Origin: a bacterium
GTDB taxonomy: Bacteria > Zhuqueibacterota > Zhuqueibacteria > Residuimicrobiales > Oceaniaggregativiventaceae
Assembly: GCA_029565675.1 (NCBI GenBank)
Contig: JAKQNP010000008.1
Location: forward strand, 370,578-434,577
DNA: 64,000 bases
Reading direction: 5' to 3'
The position numbers were made by a program, and so were the translations under genes. How positions within the stretch are numbered: position 1 is the first letter of the stretch; each line of letters begins with the position of its first letter. The notes below the pieces were generated by a model that saw nothing but the letters and a program-made list of their open reading frames with translations, was not told where the DNA came from and made no database searches. Of this stretch, positions 55,518-63,961 are shown piece by piece.

Positions 55518-56414
55518 TCAGGATTCCTTCTGTTTCTGCTCAACAAACAGCGGGGGAGCAGTGCCGTCCTTATCCTGTCCCATATAGAGCGTCAGGTGCG
55601 GAAATGGAATTTCGATGTTGTTTTCATCAAAGATTTTTTTGATGCGGCGGTTGAATTCCCGCCCTACCCGCCATTGTTGCCCCGGCCGGGTGGGGATAAA
55701 TCCCTTGACAACCTGTGCCGAATTGGCCAATTGCTCGAGGCCGAGTATCTCGGCCGGCTGCAGGATATCTTCGCGAAAATCGGGATCGTTGCGCATGGAT
55801 TCATCGACCTGTTTGATCAGCTCGATCACTTCGTCCACGTTTTCGCGGTACGCTATGCTGAGGTCGAAAACATGGCGCGAAAAATTTTTGGTCGAATTGG
55901 TCACCGTGTTGATCTGGCCGTTGGGGATGAAGTGGACTCGGCCGTTGAGATCTCGCAAAATTGTCAGTCTGAGATTGACTTTTTCGACCAGTCCGGACTT
56001 GCCGGCGATTTCAACCACGTCGCCGACGCGGATCTCGTCTTCCAGCAAAATGAAAAAACCGTTGATGACATCTTTGACCAAACTCTGGGCGCCGAAACCA
56101 ATTGCCAACCCCACAACACCCGCCGTGGCCAGGAGAGGGCCGATCTCGATCTTGAGCTCGCCAAGAACCATGACAATGGCGACCAACATCAGGGCGACCG
56201 TCAGAATATGGCGGATAACCGCGCTCAGCGTTTCAGCGCGTTTTTGCGATTCTGTATCATCGGTTCTGCTGGCGATTATTTGGGTCAGCCGTTTGGCCAG
56301 CATGCGCACGAAGCGCAAGCCGACAGCGGTCAAGACGATGATCAGGCCGATATGGATCGCGCTTCCCAACAGACTTGTAGGCAATTTGCCCAACAAATCA
56401 GCGATTTTGTCCAT
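55518..56414 (-). CDS. MscS-family mechanosensitive channel
   Basis: A 298-residue inner-membrane channel protein. Three hydrophobic segments in the first ~125 residues precede the pore-lining and beta-domain signature GLAIGFGAQSLVKDVINGFFILLEDEIRVGDVVEI, which is diagnostic for MscS. The C-terminal alpha/beta vestibule domain follows (to about residue 275). It releases solutes under hypo-osmotic stress. It is the first gene of the MscS, transglutaminase-like and PLP-enzyme run. Start ATG at 56414. Confidence 0.94.
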   Translation of the reverse strand: MDKIADLLGKLPTSLLGSAIHIGLIIVLTAVGLRFVRMLAKRLTQIIASRTDDTESQKRAETLSAVIRHILTVALMLVAIVMVLGELKIEIGPLLATAGVVGLAIGFGAQSLVKDVINGFFILLEDEIRVGDVVEIAGKSGLVEKVNLRLTILRDLNGRVHFIPNGQINTVTNSTKNFSRHVFDLSIAYRENVDEVIELIKQVDESMRNDPDFREDILQPAEILGLEQLANSAQVVKGFIPTRPGQQWRVGREFNRRIKKIFDENNIEIPFPHLTLYMGQDKDGTAPPLFVEQKQKES

Positions 56415-56561
56415 CCTGTAACCCCAATGTTTATCAGTAATATAGCGAATATTTTATTGCGATGCAACTCCTGTAGCTGTTTGGCCAATTCCGCTGCTCA
56501 TCCCCAAGGTTCACCGCGAAATAAGAACGTCCGAGCAGCAGGTATTCCTGTTGCTGCATGG

Positions 56562-58226
56562 CTACGGTGTCAGCAGCAAAATCTTGGCGGTCTGTGTTTG
56601 GCCGAGGTGCGCGGCCCACACCAGGTAGATGCCGCTGGCCACCCGGTGCCCTCGCTGATCGGTGCCATCCCAGGCCACCACTGTCGCCCGCTCGGTGCAC
56701 TCGCGGACAAAACGGCGGATTTCACATCCCCTGATATCGGTGATCACAATTTCGATCGGCGCCGCCGGCCCGCTGATCGCCAGGGAGAGAATCGAACGGC
56801 TCGGATCAAAAGGATTGGGATAGGCCGGTTCGAGGGCAAAAGCGGCCGGAATCGCTGATGCAGTTGTTACGGCCGTCGAAGCAGTTTTATGCTGCGTTTC
56901 CGCACTGATTTGCAGGTCGTTGTCCTCCCAGGTCACCAGATTTTGCGCCAGTTCCGGACCCTGCCAGGCTGCGGGGATGAAGTAAGTGGCAAAATCGAGG
57001 GTGATGCGATCGGATACGAGGACCTGGTTTTGTTCTTGCGTCTGAAACAGCAAGCCGCTGTCGCAAAAAGAGAGATTGTCGCCGCTATCAGCGGTACCGT
57101 CGGCAGTCCCGCCGTCGCTGCGGTCGGCATAATAGAGCTGCGCTGGTGCTCCCTTCACATTTGGCAGGCGATAGATGGACACCACACTGCCAAAAGCGCC
57201 ACTCACCATCATCCACACCGGGTCGCCGATTTGCTGACCCAAAGCCGTTGTCAGTGCATCTGGTTGCCCGTCGATGGCAATGGCGTCCGAGGTGGTCGAG
57301 TCGGAATAAAAGCGCGCGCCGGAGATGGCCGGGCTGAAGTCGAGCGATTGGCGCAACGTTTTTATGCCGAAAAGCGCAGACAGGCTGCTGTCTAATTGAT
57401 CCTCAGGTACAACCAGTTTGTAGCTATACGGATAATAGTGCAGCTTGTAATCGACACTCAAAAACTTTGCTCCGAAATTTAATGGATTGGTGATCAAGGT
57501 CTCCTGATCCTGGAAAGAGCGCACCGGCTTGACCCGCACCGCCGATTTTTCCCAGAGCATCACATCTTCCGTATAGGAATAGGCGGAATATCCCGGCCAA
57601 CCGGGCTTGCCGGCCAGCCGCAGCTTGAGGCGGTCGAGAATGTCGAGCTGCGGATCGAGGCTGAGAGCCACAAAATCGATCCAGCCGTTGGCGCTCAACC
57701 CCAGAGTATAGGCCGGGGTATGCCACCAGTCGGCCGCGGGTTGTTCGGCCGATCCCGGAGTGTGCGAAAAATAGCCGTTGGGCGGTTGCCAGGTTTCAGC
57801 AGTGACCGCGAAGAGATAGATCCAGGCCTGTTGCCCGTCTAGCGGATCGTGCAGTGCAATTTCGATACGCGGCAGCACGCTATCCGCGGTCGCCGGCCAG
57901 AGATCGGTTGGTGCGCGATCGCCGAGATCATGCGGCATCAAGAGCAGTTCATCTTCGGCGTCGATGCGGTCGTTCTCCGCTTCGGCTTTGTTGTATTTGC
58001 GCACGTTGTTCTCGATAATGATATCATCGACCTGCCAGGGGACAGCTGTCCAGCTGGCGTCCACAGCTGAAAAGGCAAAGGCCGCCAGCTGGCTGGTCGG
58101 GGTTTCGACGGCGGGCAATTGTTTGCCCAGCACCGTTATTGGCACATAGCGCCGATTTAAAGGGCTTGCCTGCACAGCCAACACCAGGGTCAGGGCGCTT
58201 AGCAGGATCCATTTTTTATGGGACAT
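56562..58226 (-). CDS. Large secreted protein with FlgD-like C-terminal domain (module 2)
   Basis: A 554-residue exported protein, paralogue of 51272-53131. Signal peptide about 1-20 (cleavage near VQASP). Central region contains LDFSPAISGARFYSDS and later SDSGDNLSFCDSG; the C-terminal ~80 residues (PAYPNPFDPSRSIL ... ASGIYLVWAAH) are of the FlgD/T9SS type. Start at 58226 has AGGAA upstream. It lies 11 bases after the TonB receptor gene, at the end of the module 2 operon. Binding partner and ligand are unknown. Confidence 0.85.
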   Translation of the reverse strand: MSHKKWILLSALTLVLAVQASPLNRRYVPITVLGKQLPAVETPTSQLAAFAFSAVDASWTAVPWQVDDIIIENNVRKYNKAEAENDRIDAEDELLLMPHDLGDRAPTDLWPATADSVLPRIEIALHDPLDGQQAWIYLFAVTAETWQPPNGYFSHTPGSAEQPAADWWHTPAYTLGLSANGWIDFVALSLDPQLDILDRLKLRLAGKPGWPGYSAYSYTEDVMLWEKSAVRVKPVRSFQDQETLITNPLNFGAKFLSVDYKLHYYPYSYKLVVPEDQLDSSLSALFGIKTLRQSLDFSPAISGARFYSDSTTSDAIAIDGQPDALTTALGQQIGDPVWMMVSGAFGSVVSIYRLPNVKGAPAQLYYADRSDGGTADGTADSGDNLSFCDSGLLFQTQEQNQVLVSDRITLDFATYFIPAAWQGPELAQNLVTWEDNDLQISAETQHKTASTAVTTASAIPAAFALEPAYPNPFDPSRSILSLAISGPAAPIEIVITDIRGCEIRRFVRECTERATVVAWDGTDQRGHRVASGIYLVWAAHLGQTQTAKILLLTP

Positions 58227-58237
58227 GCAGTTCCTTT

Positions 58238-60448
58238 CTAAAGTTCTCCACTGAAGGCCAGGGCAAAGCTGCGGATTTCTCCGAGCACGCGTTCAGAGAC
58301 GGTATAGTGGTAATTCAGGGCATTTTGCACGAGAAGCTGCAGTCGGTAGTTTTTCCAATTGTACCCCAGGCGGAAATCCCATACGCGCATGGCGATGCGT
58401 TCGTCCAGCGGGTAAACAGCCACCCGTTCGAGGCGGCTCATGTAGCGAAAGTCAGCTTCGGCAAAATAACCGTTCCAGGAAAAACGCGGCGAAAAGAAGC
58501 CGATCCACTCGGGTCGGTAGAGGAGGATCTGTTTGGATCCCTGTTCGCGTGGATTCATCCAGGTGGCGGAAGCTTCGATGATCAGCCGGTCTTTCCAGAT
58601 GCGCCAGCGCAGCAGATTTTCGATGCCCAGGATGCGGGCTGCGGGAGTGTTTTTGAACTGTGCGGTCAGATCCGATGCCAATGTCGGTTCGATCAGGTGT
58701 TTGTAGTAGCTGTAAAATCCGGTGATTTCTGCAGAAAGGATTTCGCCGACCGATTGGCGCACGCCGATGTCGATCAGGGTTGAACGCTCGGGGATCAGGT
58801 CCGGATTGGGGAGGGCGCGAAAATCCTTGGATCCGGCGCTGATGAATCTTTCCACCACAGTGGCGGCGCGGAAGCCACGGCCGAAGGATGCATGGACAAT
58901 GGTGCCGTCGATCGGTTGCACGCTCAAACCGATTTTCGGGCTGACTTGAAACTCGACCGAATCGCCAACCAGGGTGTAAGTGTCGAGGCGCAGGCCGCTG
59001 TCGAAGTGCAAGCGGTCGCTGAGATGCCAGACATTTTGCACATAGGGTGAGATGCCATTGGCGCGCCGTTGGCCATAGTATTCCGACTCGACCCGGTCGT
59101 GGCGATAGTCTACGCCAAAGGAGAGATGGTGCTGGGGATGCGGCCGCCAGTTGCATTGCATTTCGCCTCCCAACCCAAGCGCCGGGGCAAAGGCTCCGGT
59201 GATGTTGAAAGGAACGCCCACGAGTTGTTGATTGAACGACATCCGGGCGCGCAAAGAAAAGGTCGGCGAAAAGAGTTTTTCATAGATCAAATAGGTCAAA
59301 TAGCCGTCCAATCGGTAGCGATCGCCGACTTCCGTCGGCGGCACCAGCAAGGCATGGTTTTGCTCGCGCCATTGCAAAAAAAGCTGGCGGTCGTCGCTCG
59401 AAAAGGAGCCGAATGCGGTCAACGTGGAGTGATCGGGCAGATTCCAGCGCGTTTTTGCCGTCACATACCAGCGTTCGAATTCGCCGTTTTGGCGATCGCC
59501 TTCTGAAGCGTGTCTGGACAGCGCCAGGCGCACGCCGACCGGCCCGAAGCTTTGCGAATAGCTGAGATCGGTTCGGTTGTAGGTAAGCAGCTCCTCTGTC
59601 CATCTCCATTCCGGTACCGCCGGTTCATCATAAAAGCCGGCTGTTTGTCGAAAAGAAAAAGCCGGCTGGCGCTCCGGTAATTTGGTGAGGATATTGACGA
59701 CACCGCTGATGGCCCCGGAGCCATAGATGGAGGAAGCGGCGCCTTTGAGGACTTCGATGTGCGCCACTTCCGTAATGGGGACGATGTTCCAATTGACTTC
59801 GCCCAGATCGCTGGTCATGATCGGCACGCCGTCCAAAAGCACCAGCTGCCGATGGCCGCCCAGACGGTTATAGCCTGAGCCGCCGCGAATGTTGACATAG
59901 TCGCCGACCAGGCTGACTCCGGGCAGATTGACCAGCGCCTGATCGATGCTCATACTGTTGCGCCGCTGAATGTCGTTCTGGGTCATCACCGCAATGCTCG
60001 CGGCTGCGGCGCTCAAATCCTCAGGCAATCGCGAACCCGTCACCACAATCTGGCTCATCTGGACAAACGAGGGCTCCAGTTCGATCTGCAGCTCGAGTCT
60101 GTCCGTTTGCACAGTCACGGGAATGCGCCTGGGTTTATAGCCGATATAGGTGATTTTAAGGGAGTAATGGCCCGGCGGGACCCTGGGGATAGAAAAACGG
60201 CCGTCGCCTCTGCTGCTGGCACCGAGATAGGTGCCTTCGATTTGGATGTTCGCCCCGGCCAATGGCTCAGAAGTATCTTGTTGGCGGACGACTCCATTGA
60301 TGGTGCCAGTGATGTCGGCGCTGGAAAGGCTGGCCAGCAGGCACAAAAGGGTGCAGACCAAAGTGCCCAGGCGCGTCGCAGGACGATGCCAATTCTGCAG
60401 CCAGGGGTTTTTTCGTCCGCTCAGGCCGCCGAACTGGGCGGTCAGCAC
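58238..60448 (-). CDS. TonB-dependent outer-membrane receptor (module 2)
   Basis: A receptor of about 736 residues with an N-terminal signal (TLVCTLLCLLASLSSADI), a carboxypeptidase-regulatory-like domain (GVVRQQDTSEPLAGANIQIEG), plug domain (IRGGSGYNRLGGHRQLVLLDG, SGVVNILTK) and a beta-barrel. It is paralogous to the module 1 receptor. The start is uncertain: a GTG at 60448, 11 bases after the lipoprotein stop, is chosen because the frame upstream overlaps that gene by ~150 bases without a signal peptide at its start. It is between the lipoprotein gene and the secreted protein gene. Confidence 0.9.
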   Translation of the reverse strand: MLTAQFGGLSGRKNPWLQNWHRPATRLGTLVCTLLCLLASLSSADITGTINGVVRQQDTSEPLAGANIQIEGTYLGASSRGDGRFSIPRVPPGHYSLKITYIGYKPRRIPVTVQTDRLELQIELEPSFVQMSQIVVTGSRLPEDLSAAAASIAVMTQNDIQRRNSMSIDQALVNLPGVSLVGDYVNIRGGSGYNRLGGHRQLVLLDGVPIMTSDLGEVNWNIVPITEVAHIEVLKGAASSIYGSGAISGVVNILTKLPERQPAFSFRQTAGFYDEPAVPEWRWTEELLTYNRTDLSYSQSFGPVGVRLALSRHASEGDRQNGEFERWYVTAKTRWNLPDHSTLTAFGSFSSDDRQLFLQWREQNHALLVPPTEVGDRYRLDGYLTYLIYEKLFSPTFSLRARMSFNQQLVGVPFNITGAFAPALGLGGEMQCNWRPHPQHHLSFGVDYRHDRVESEYYGQRRANGISPYVQNVWHLSDRLHFDSGLRLDTYTLVGDSVEFQVSPKIGLSVQPIDGTIVHASFGRGFRAATVVERFISAGSKDFRALPNPDLIPERSTLIDIGVRQSVGEILSAEITGFYSYYKHLIEPTLASDLTAQFKNTPAARILGIENLLRWRIWKDRLIIEASATWMNPREQGSKQILLYRPEWIGFFSPRFSWNGYFAEADFRYMSRLERVAVYPLDERIAMRVWDFRLGYNWKNYRLQLLVQNALNYHYTVSERVLGEIRSFALAFSGEL

Positions 60449-60458
60449 TGATTTGTGG

Positions 60459-60965
60459 TTAATCGGTTTCGTCTGTCGCACTCGCGTTGAGGTGGTTGCC
60501 GACCAGCCGCCAGTCAACCAGAATATCGATATGTTGAGCAACAGGCTGGCTTTTGGACAAGGTGATCGGCCGGTTTTCGACTGTGAAATTGACTGGATCA
60601 AATCCGTAAAAGCTGAGAATGTTGGAATAGTCCCAGGACCTGCCTTTTTCTTTCCAGATTGCGGCTACCAGCTGATACTCGGCCAGCGGTGCCGGAATTT
60701 CATAATACGACCGATCCCGGCTGAGATTGACCGACGAGTTGGTGAACACCACATCGCCGAGCGATTCAGGCGGGACGCGGACCGCCGCCACCACGCGAAC
60801 GGATTCGACCTTTTCCGGCTGTTGTTCGGGATTCAGGAAAAGAATTTCTCCGGTAATCATGGAATCCAGGGTGCCCAGGCCATGGTCGATATCGCAACCG
60901 CCAAGCCACAATATGGCGGCGGGGATGGCAGCGATGACCCATGTTTTGCAATAGACAAGCTTCAC
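60459..60965 (-). CDS. Small lipoprotein, single beta-sandwich-like domain (module 2)
   Basis: A 168-residue lipoprotein: signal with lipobox LGGC and one ~115-residue domain homologous to those in 50454-51275 (strands VRVVAAVRVPPESLG, YYEIPAPLAEYQLVAAIW, ending HIDILVDWRLV). The start is GTG at 60965, overlapping the stop of the papain-fold protease gene (GTGA). Inferred to act with the adjacent TonB receptor and the secreted protein; function unknown. Confidence 0.8.
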   Translation of the reverse strand: MKLVYCKTWVIAAIPAAILWLGGCDIDHGLGTLDSMITGEILFLNPEQQPEKVESVRVVAAVRVPPESLGDVVFTNSSVNLSRDRSYYEIPAPLAEYQLVAAIWKEKGRSWDYSNILSFYGFDPVNFTVENRPITLSKSQPVAQHIDILVDWRLVGNHLNASATDETD

Positions 60966-62152
60966 CGTTTGGCCGCCCGCATCTGATATTGCTGCAATAT
61001 CTTTTGTGCGCCGTCTTTGTGCAGCAGGACAGCGAGGATTTTGAGTTTGATATAATCGGCGTGAAAGAAACTGTAGCCGGGAAATTTGCCCTTGAATGCG
61101 GTTGCTGAAGAATCCTTGATCAAATACCAGTCCTCGCCGTCGATGCGGGTGTAGCCAATCAAGTGAACACCGTGATCGTCGGTGGAAGAACGATTGTCGA
61201 AGCGGAACTCCCGTGCCTCGGCATCGATATAGGCAGATGGAATGTCGAAAGTCGGCACAACAGCCAGATCCGCTTCGCCGTAGCGGCCGGGTTCACTCAC
61301 ATCGCCCGCAATCGCCACACTGAAACCGTTCTTGATCGCCTCTTTGATGGTCTCGGTGAACTGCTCCAGGGGGATGTTGTAATACTCCTTGCTGTTCCAC
61401 CAGTTGTCCGGCACCTTGTAAGCGTCCTGCGTCCAATAGGGAACAGCTTTGAAGGACATCAGCGCGACGTAATCCTGCAGGGGAAGTTGCAGCACTTGTT
61501 GCAAGAAAGCCATCGGCGTCATCCATTGGCCATCGATCTGAATGGAGTCGGGAGGAGCACCCATGTATTTGTCGAGAATCAGGCGTGTGCCGGCGATGAC
61601 CTGTTCTTCCTCCCAGATTTGCTGGCCGGCGACATAATCGAGATAGCCGGTAAGTTCGTCGAGGAGTTTTTCCTGGTTATAAGCCTGTTGATCGCCGATC
61701 AACCCGGTGTAATCCTGGCTTCGCACAGCACCGTATTGTTGCATGCGCTCGATGACCGCATTGAATTGCGATCCTTCGGCGACCAGCGAGTTGCCCTTTT
61801 CGCGCACGAAGCGGCGCACTTTTTCCACATATTCCCAATAAACCGTATACATACGCGAAAGGGTGATCTCGCGTCCCGACAGCCGTTTGATTTCGGATTC
61901 CAGGAGGGATGTGGTGGCAAAACACCAACAAGTTCCGGTGGTATCCTGGCGAATCGGCGCAGTATGGAAGACCGGATTGCAGGCCGACGGGGCCGCAGGT
62001 GGAGAAAAGCGCTTGATATCAAACCGCAATACGGTTTTTTCCTTGCCGTAAAAACTGGTTTCAGTTTGATAAACAGCTTTATCGCGCGGTGCAGCCGTTA
62101 TTTGTGAAGCAATGAACAGGAGAATGCCCCATCCTGCGATCACTCTTTTCAT
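60962..62152 (-). CDS. Secreted C1-family (bleomycin hydrolase/aminopeptidase C-like) cysteine peptidase
   Basis: A 396-residue papain-fold peptidase with a signal peptide (cleavage near TAAPR). The catalytic Cys75 is in TTGTCWCFATTS; the His is in DDHGVHLIGYT; at the Asn position the sequence is LIKDSSA (Asp in place of the usual Asn), a variation to note. Insertions resemble the C1B group. The start at 62152 has AAAGGAA upstream. It overlaps the lipoprotein gene by 4 bases, so it is part of the module 2 operon and may process exported or imported peptides. Confidence 0.85.
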   Translation of the reverse strand: MKRVIAGWGILLFIASQITAAPRDKAVYQTETSFYGKEKTVLRFDIKRFSPPAAPSACNPVFHTAPIRQDTTGTCWCFATTSLLESEIKRLSGREITLSRMYTVYWEYVEKVRRFVREKGNSLVAEGSQFNAVIERMQQYGAVRSQDYTGLIGDQQAYNQEKLLDELTGYLDYVAGQQIWEEEQVIAGTRLILDKYMGAPPDSIQIDGQWMTPMAFLQQVLQLPLQDYVALMSFKAVPYWTQDAYKVPDNWWNSKEYYNIPLEQFTETIKEAIKNGFSVAIAGDVSEPGRYGEADLAVVPTFDIPSAYIDAEAREFRFDNRSSTDDHGVHLIGYTRIDGEDWYLIKDSSATAFKGKFPGYSFFHADYIKLKILAVLLHKDGAQKILQQYQMRAAKR

Positions 62153-62213
62153 AGCCGATTTCCTTTCCGCTGGTGCGTTTTTCCTTTGAATGCGATGCGA
62201 GCCGGCAGACCGG

Positions 62214-63068
62214 TTACTCTTCTGTCCGGGGATTTTTTCTTTCCGGGAATTCACCTTCTATGGCTGCCGCGATAATCGAAAGGGTCGCCGGACTGAAATC
62301 TTTTTCCGCCAACCATTGCAGATAGCCGATATCGTTTTCTTGCACCCAGGATAGGGAGCGTCCGCGATGCTTGCCAAAACTGAAAACCGCTTCGGAATCT
62401 TTCCAGTAGAACTTGCGGTCCGGATCGAGCCAATCCGCGGTTCCGCCGGAGGCCAATCGGTGCAACGCAGCGACAGTGTGGGGCAGATCGGTGTAGCGCT
62501 CGAGTTGGGCATGAAAGACATCGACTGTCGCCCGCACATCGCCGAGCGCGTCATGGGCTTCGTTGTGTTCTTTCTGGCAGTAAAACCGGAGCGCCGCGGT
62601 CAAATCGCGGGGTTCTTTTTTGTGAAAAATCACCTGGACATCGATCAGGCGTATCTTGTCGATTTCGAGCGGGCATCCACAGCGGTTCAATTCGGTTTGC
62701 AGAAACGGCACATCGAAACGGGCGATATTGAATCCGGCCAAATCGCTGTCGCGCAGGAAAGCGACAATCTGCGGCGCAAAATGGCTCATGGTCGGCTGGT
62801 CGGCGACATCCGCATCCGTGATGCCGTGCACCTGAGATGCGGCTGGCGGAATTGCGATCTCCGGATTGACCAGAGCGCTCCACTCCTGTTGCGTACGGTC
62901 CGGCTTGATTTTGATGAAAGCGAATTGCACGATCCGATCCTGCTGGAAATCGAGTCCGGTTGTCTCCAGATCGAAAAAAACCAGAGGCCGATTGAGCTCC
63001 AATGGGGCAAGAAGGGCCGAGGATTCAGCTTCATCAAACGGGAGCGATTGTTGCTGGGGTGTTTTCAT
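62214..63068 (-). CDS. DEDDh 3'-5' exonuclease (DnaQ-like) with C-terminal DUF3820-like domain
   Basis: A 284-residue nuclease. The N-terminal exonuclease domain has ExoI FDLETTG, ExoII (AGFNIARFDVPFL) and ExoIII (HDALGDVRATVD), that is DEDDh. The C-terminal segment FSFGKHRGRSLSWVQENDIGYLQWL matches the pattern of DUF3820 domains. It could serve in DNA repair or RNA/DNA trimming, not as a replicative epsilon subunit by itself. The start ATG at 63068 is chosen as first of the frame. It is upstream of the peptidase gene by 61 bases. Confidence 0.88.
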   Translation of the reverse strand: MKTPQQQSLPFDEAESSALLAPLELNRPLVFFDLETTGLDFQQDRIVQFAFIKIKPDRTQQEWSALVNPEIAIPPAASQVHGITDADVADQPTMSHFAPQIVAFLRDSDLAGFNIARFDVPFLQTELNRCGCPLEIDKIRLIDVQVIFHKKEPRDLTAALRFYCQKEHNEAHDALGDVRATVDVFHAQLERYTDLPHTVAALHRLASGGTADWLDPDRKFYWKDSEAVFSFGKHRGRSLSWVQENDIGYLQWLAEKDFSPATLSIIAAAIEGEFPERKNPRTEE

Positions 63069-63184
63069 GCATTTTCCGCCTGCTTGCCGTTATCAAGTCG
63101 ATGATGTAAACCTGGTTTGCCTTGCCATAAAATAGGAAACCCCACGGGAAATATCAAATGTTAATTCACATGCGTGAAAACGGC

Positions 63185-63221
63185 AAAAAAAAAGCCCCCG
63201 GTCGATTCATCAACCGGGGGC
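63185..63221 (-). terminator. Rho-independent terminator after the parvulin gene
   Basis: GCCCCCGGT pairs with ACCGGGGGC around a 10-nt loop (63194-63221). On the minus strand the stem is followed by nine T (63185-63193). It ends the transcript of the parvulin lipoprotein gene, 21 bases after its stop. Confidence 0.92.
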
Positions 63222-63242
63222 AGAATCAACTCAACAGTTGTT

Positions 63243-63686
63243 TTACATGCGTTTGATGATATGATAGCCGAATGGGGTTTCGACTACTTCCGACACTTGA
63301 CCGGCTGTAAGCGCAAAGGCCGCATTCTCAAATTCAGCAACCATTTGTCCAGCGCCAAAGATTCCCAGGTCGCCGCCTTTATCGCCAGAGGGGCAATCGG
63401 AATATTGTTTGGCCAATTCAGCAAAATCGCCACCCTGCTGGATTTGGGTCAAGACTTCAGTCGCCAGCACCAATGCTTCTTCTTTGGTGCGGGTGATTGT
63501 GCTATCGGCACGCTCTGCACCCTGGTACATGATCAGGATATGCGCCGCATGAATTTCGCCCTCGGCAGGTTGTTGAATTTGCTCTGTTTCGGTCGCAGGT
63601 GCAACCTCTTCTTGTTTCTTGGCACATCCCAGGACAACGGCAAACACAACAAATGCTGCCAGCAAAAGGACGGCAATTCTTTTCAT
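63243..63686 (-). CDS. Parvulin-type peptidyl-prolyl isomerase lipoprotein
   Basis: A 147-residue lipoprotein with lipobox VLGC followed by a short linker and a single parvulin domain: [38 protein letters not shown] and [11 protein letters not shown]. It probably assists folding of exported or outer-membrane proteins in the periplasm. Start ATG at 63686 has GAGGAA upstream. It is transcribed alone and ends in a strong terminator; upstream lies the region that includes an insertion sequence. Confidence 0.93.
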   Translation of the reverse strand: MKRIAVLLLAAFVVFAVVLGCAKKQEEVAPATETEQIQQPAEGEIHAAHILIMYQGAERADSTITRTKEEALVLATEVLTQIQQGGDFAELAKQYSDCPSGDKGGDLGIFGAGQMVAEFENAAFALTAGQVSEVVETPFGYHIIKRM

Positions 63687-63956
63687 TTCTTCCTCCAGGT
63701 TTTTCTACACCATATCCGTTGTTCTATTCCGGTATGTTTTACCGGTTACACTATATGGTTTTTTGCGCAAACGAGAAAACACCACCATGAAAAATTACAA
63801 CATCAAATATAATAAAAAAAATTGGAAAATACAACAGAATTTATCATCGCCTATGTACAACGCATTGACTCATAAAAAAGGTAACCATGCGCCTTTGGCA
63901 TGATGTTCGTTGCCTCATAATTTATGTAACCATGTCACTAAATGGAGACATAAATT
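63687..63956. other. AT-rich region between parvulin gene and insertion sequence
   Basis: About 270 bp, AT-rich at 63780-63850. It contains the divergent parvulin promoter and probably the left end of the insertion sequence. The 8-bp sequence TAACCATG occurs twice (63887-63894 and 63927-63934). A weak 38-codon frame at about 63787 has no recognisable homology. Confidence 0.35.
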
Positions 63957-63961
63957 ATGAG
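63914..63961 (+). promoter_or_regulatory. 14-bp inverted repeat enclosing the transposase start
   Basis: CTCATAATTTATGT (63914-63927) and ACATAAATTATGAG (63948-63961) pair perfectly. A CCAT/ATGG inner stem brings the GGAG ribosome site (63944-63947) and the ATG (63957-63959) into the paired region. Such hairpins limit transposase translation from read-through transcripts. Confidence 0.6.

Noticed and set aside
63619..63903. Plus-strand open frame overlapping the parvulin gene
   Set aside because: Its first half is the antisense of the parvulin gene and the AT-rich second half has no homology I know.
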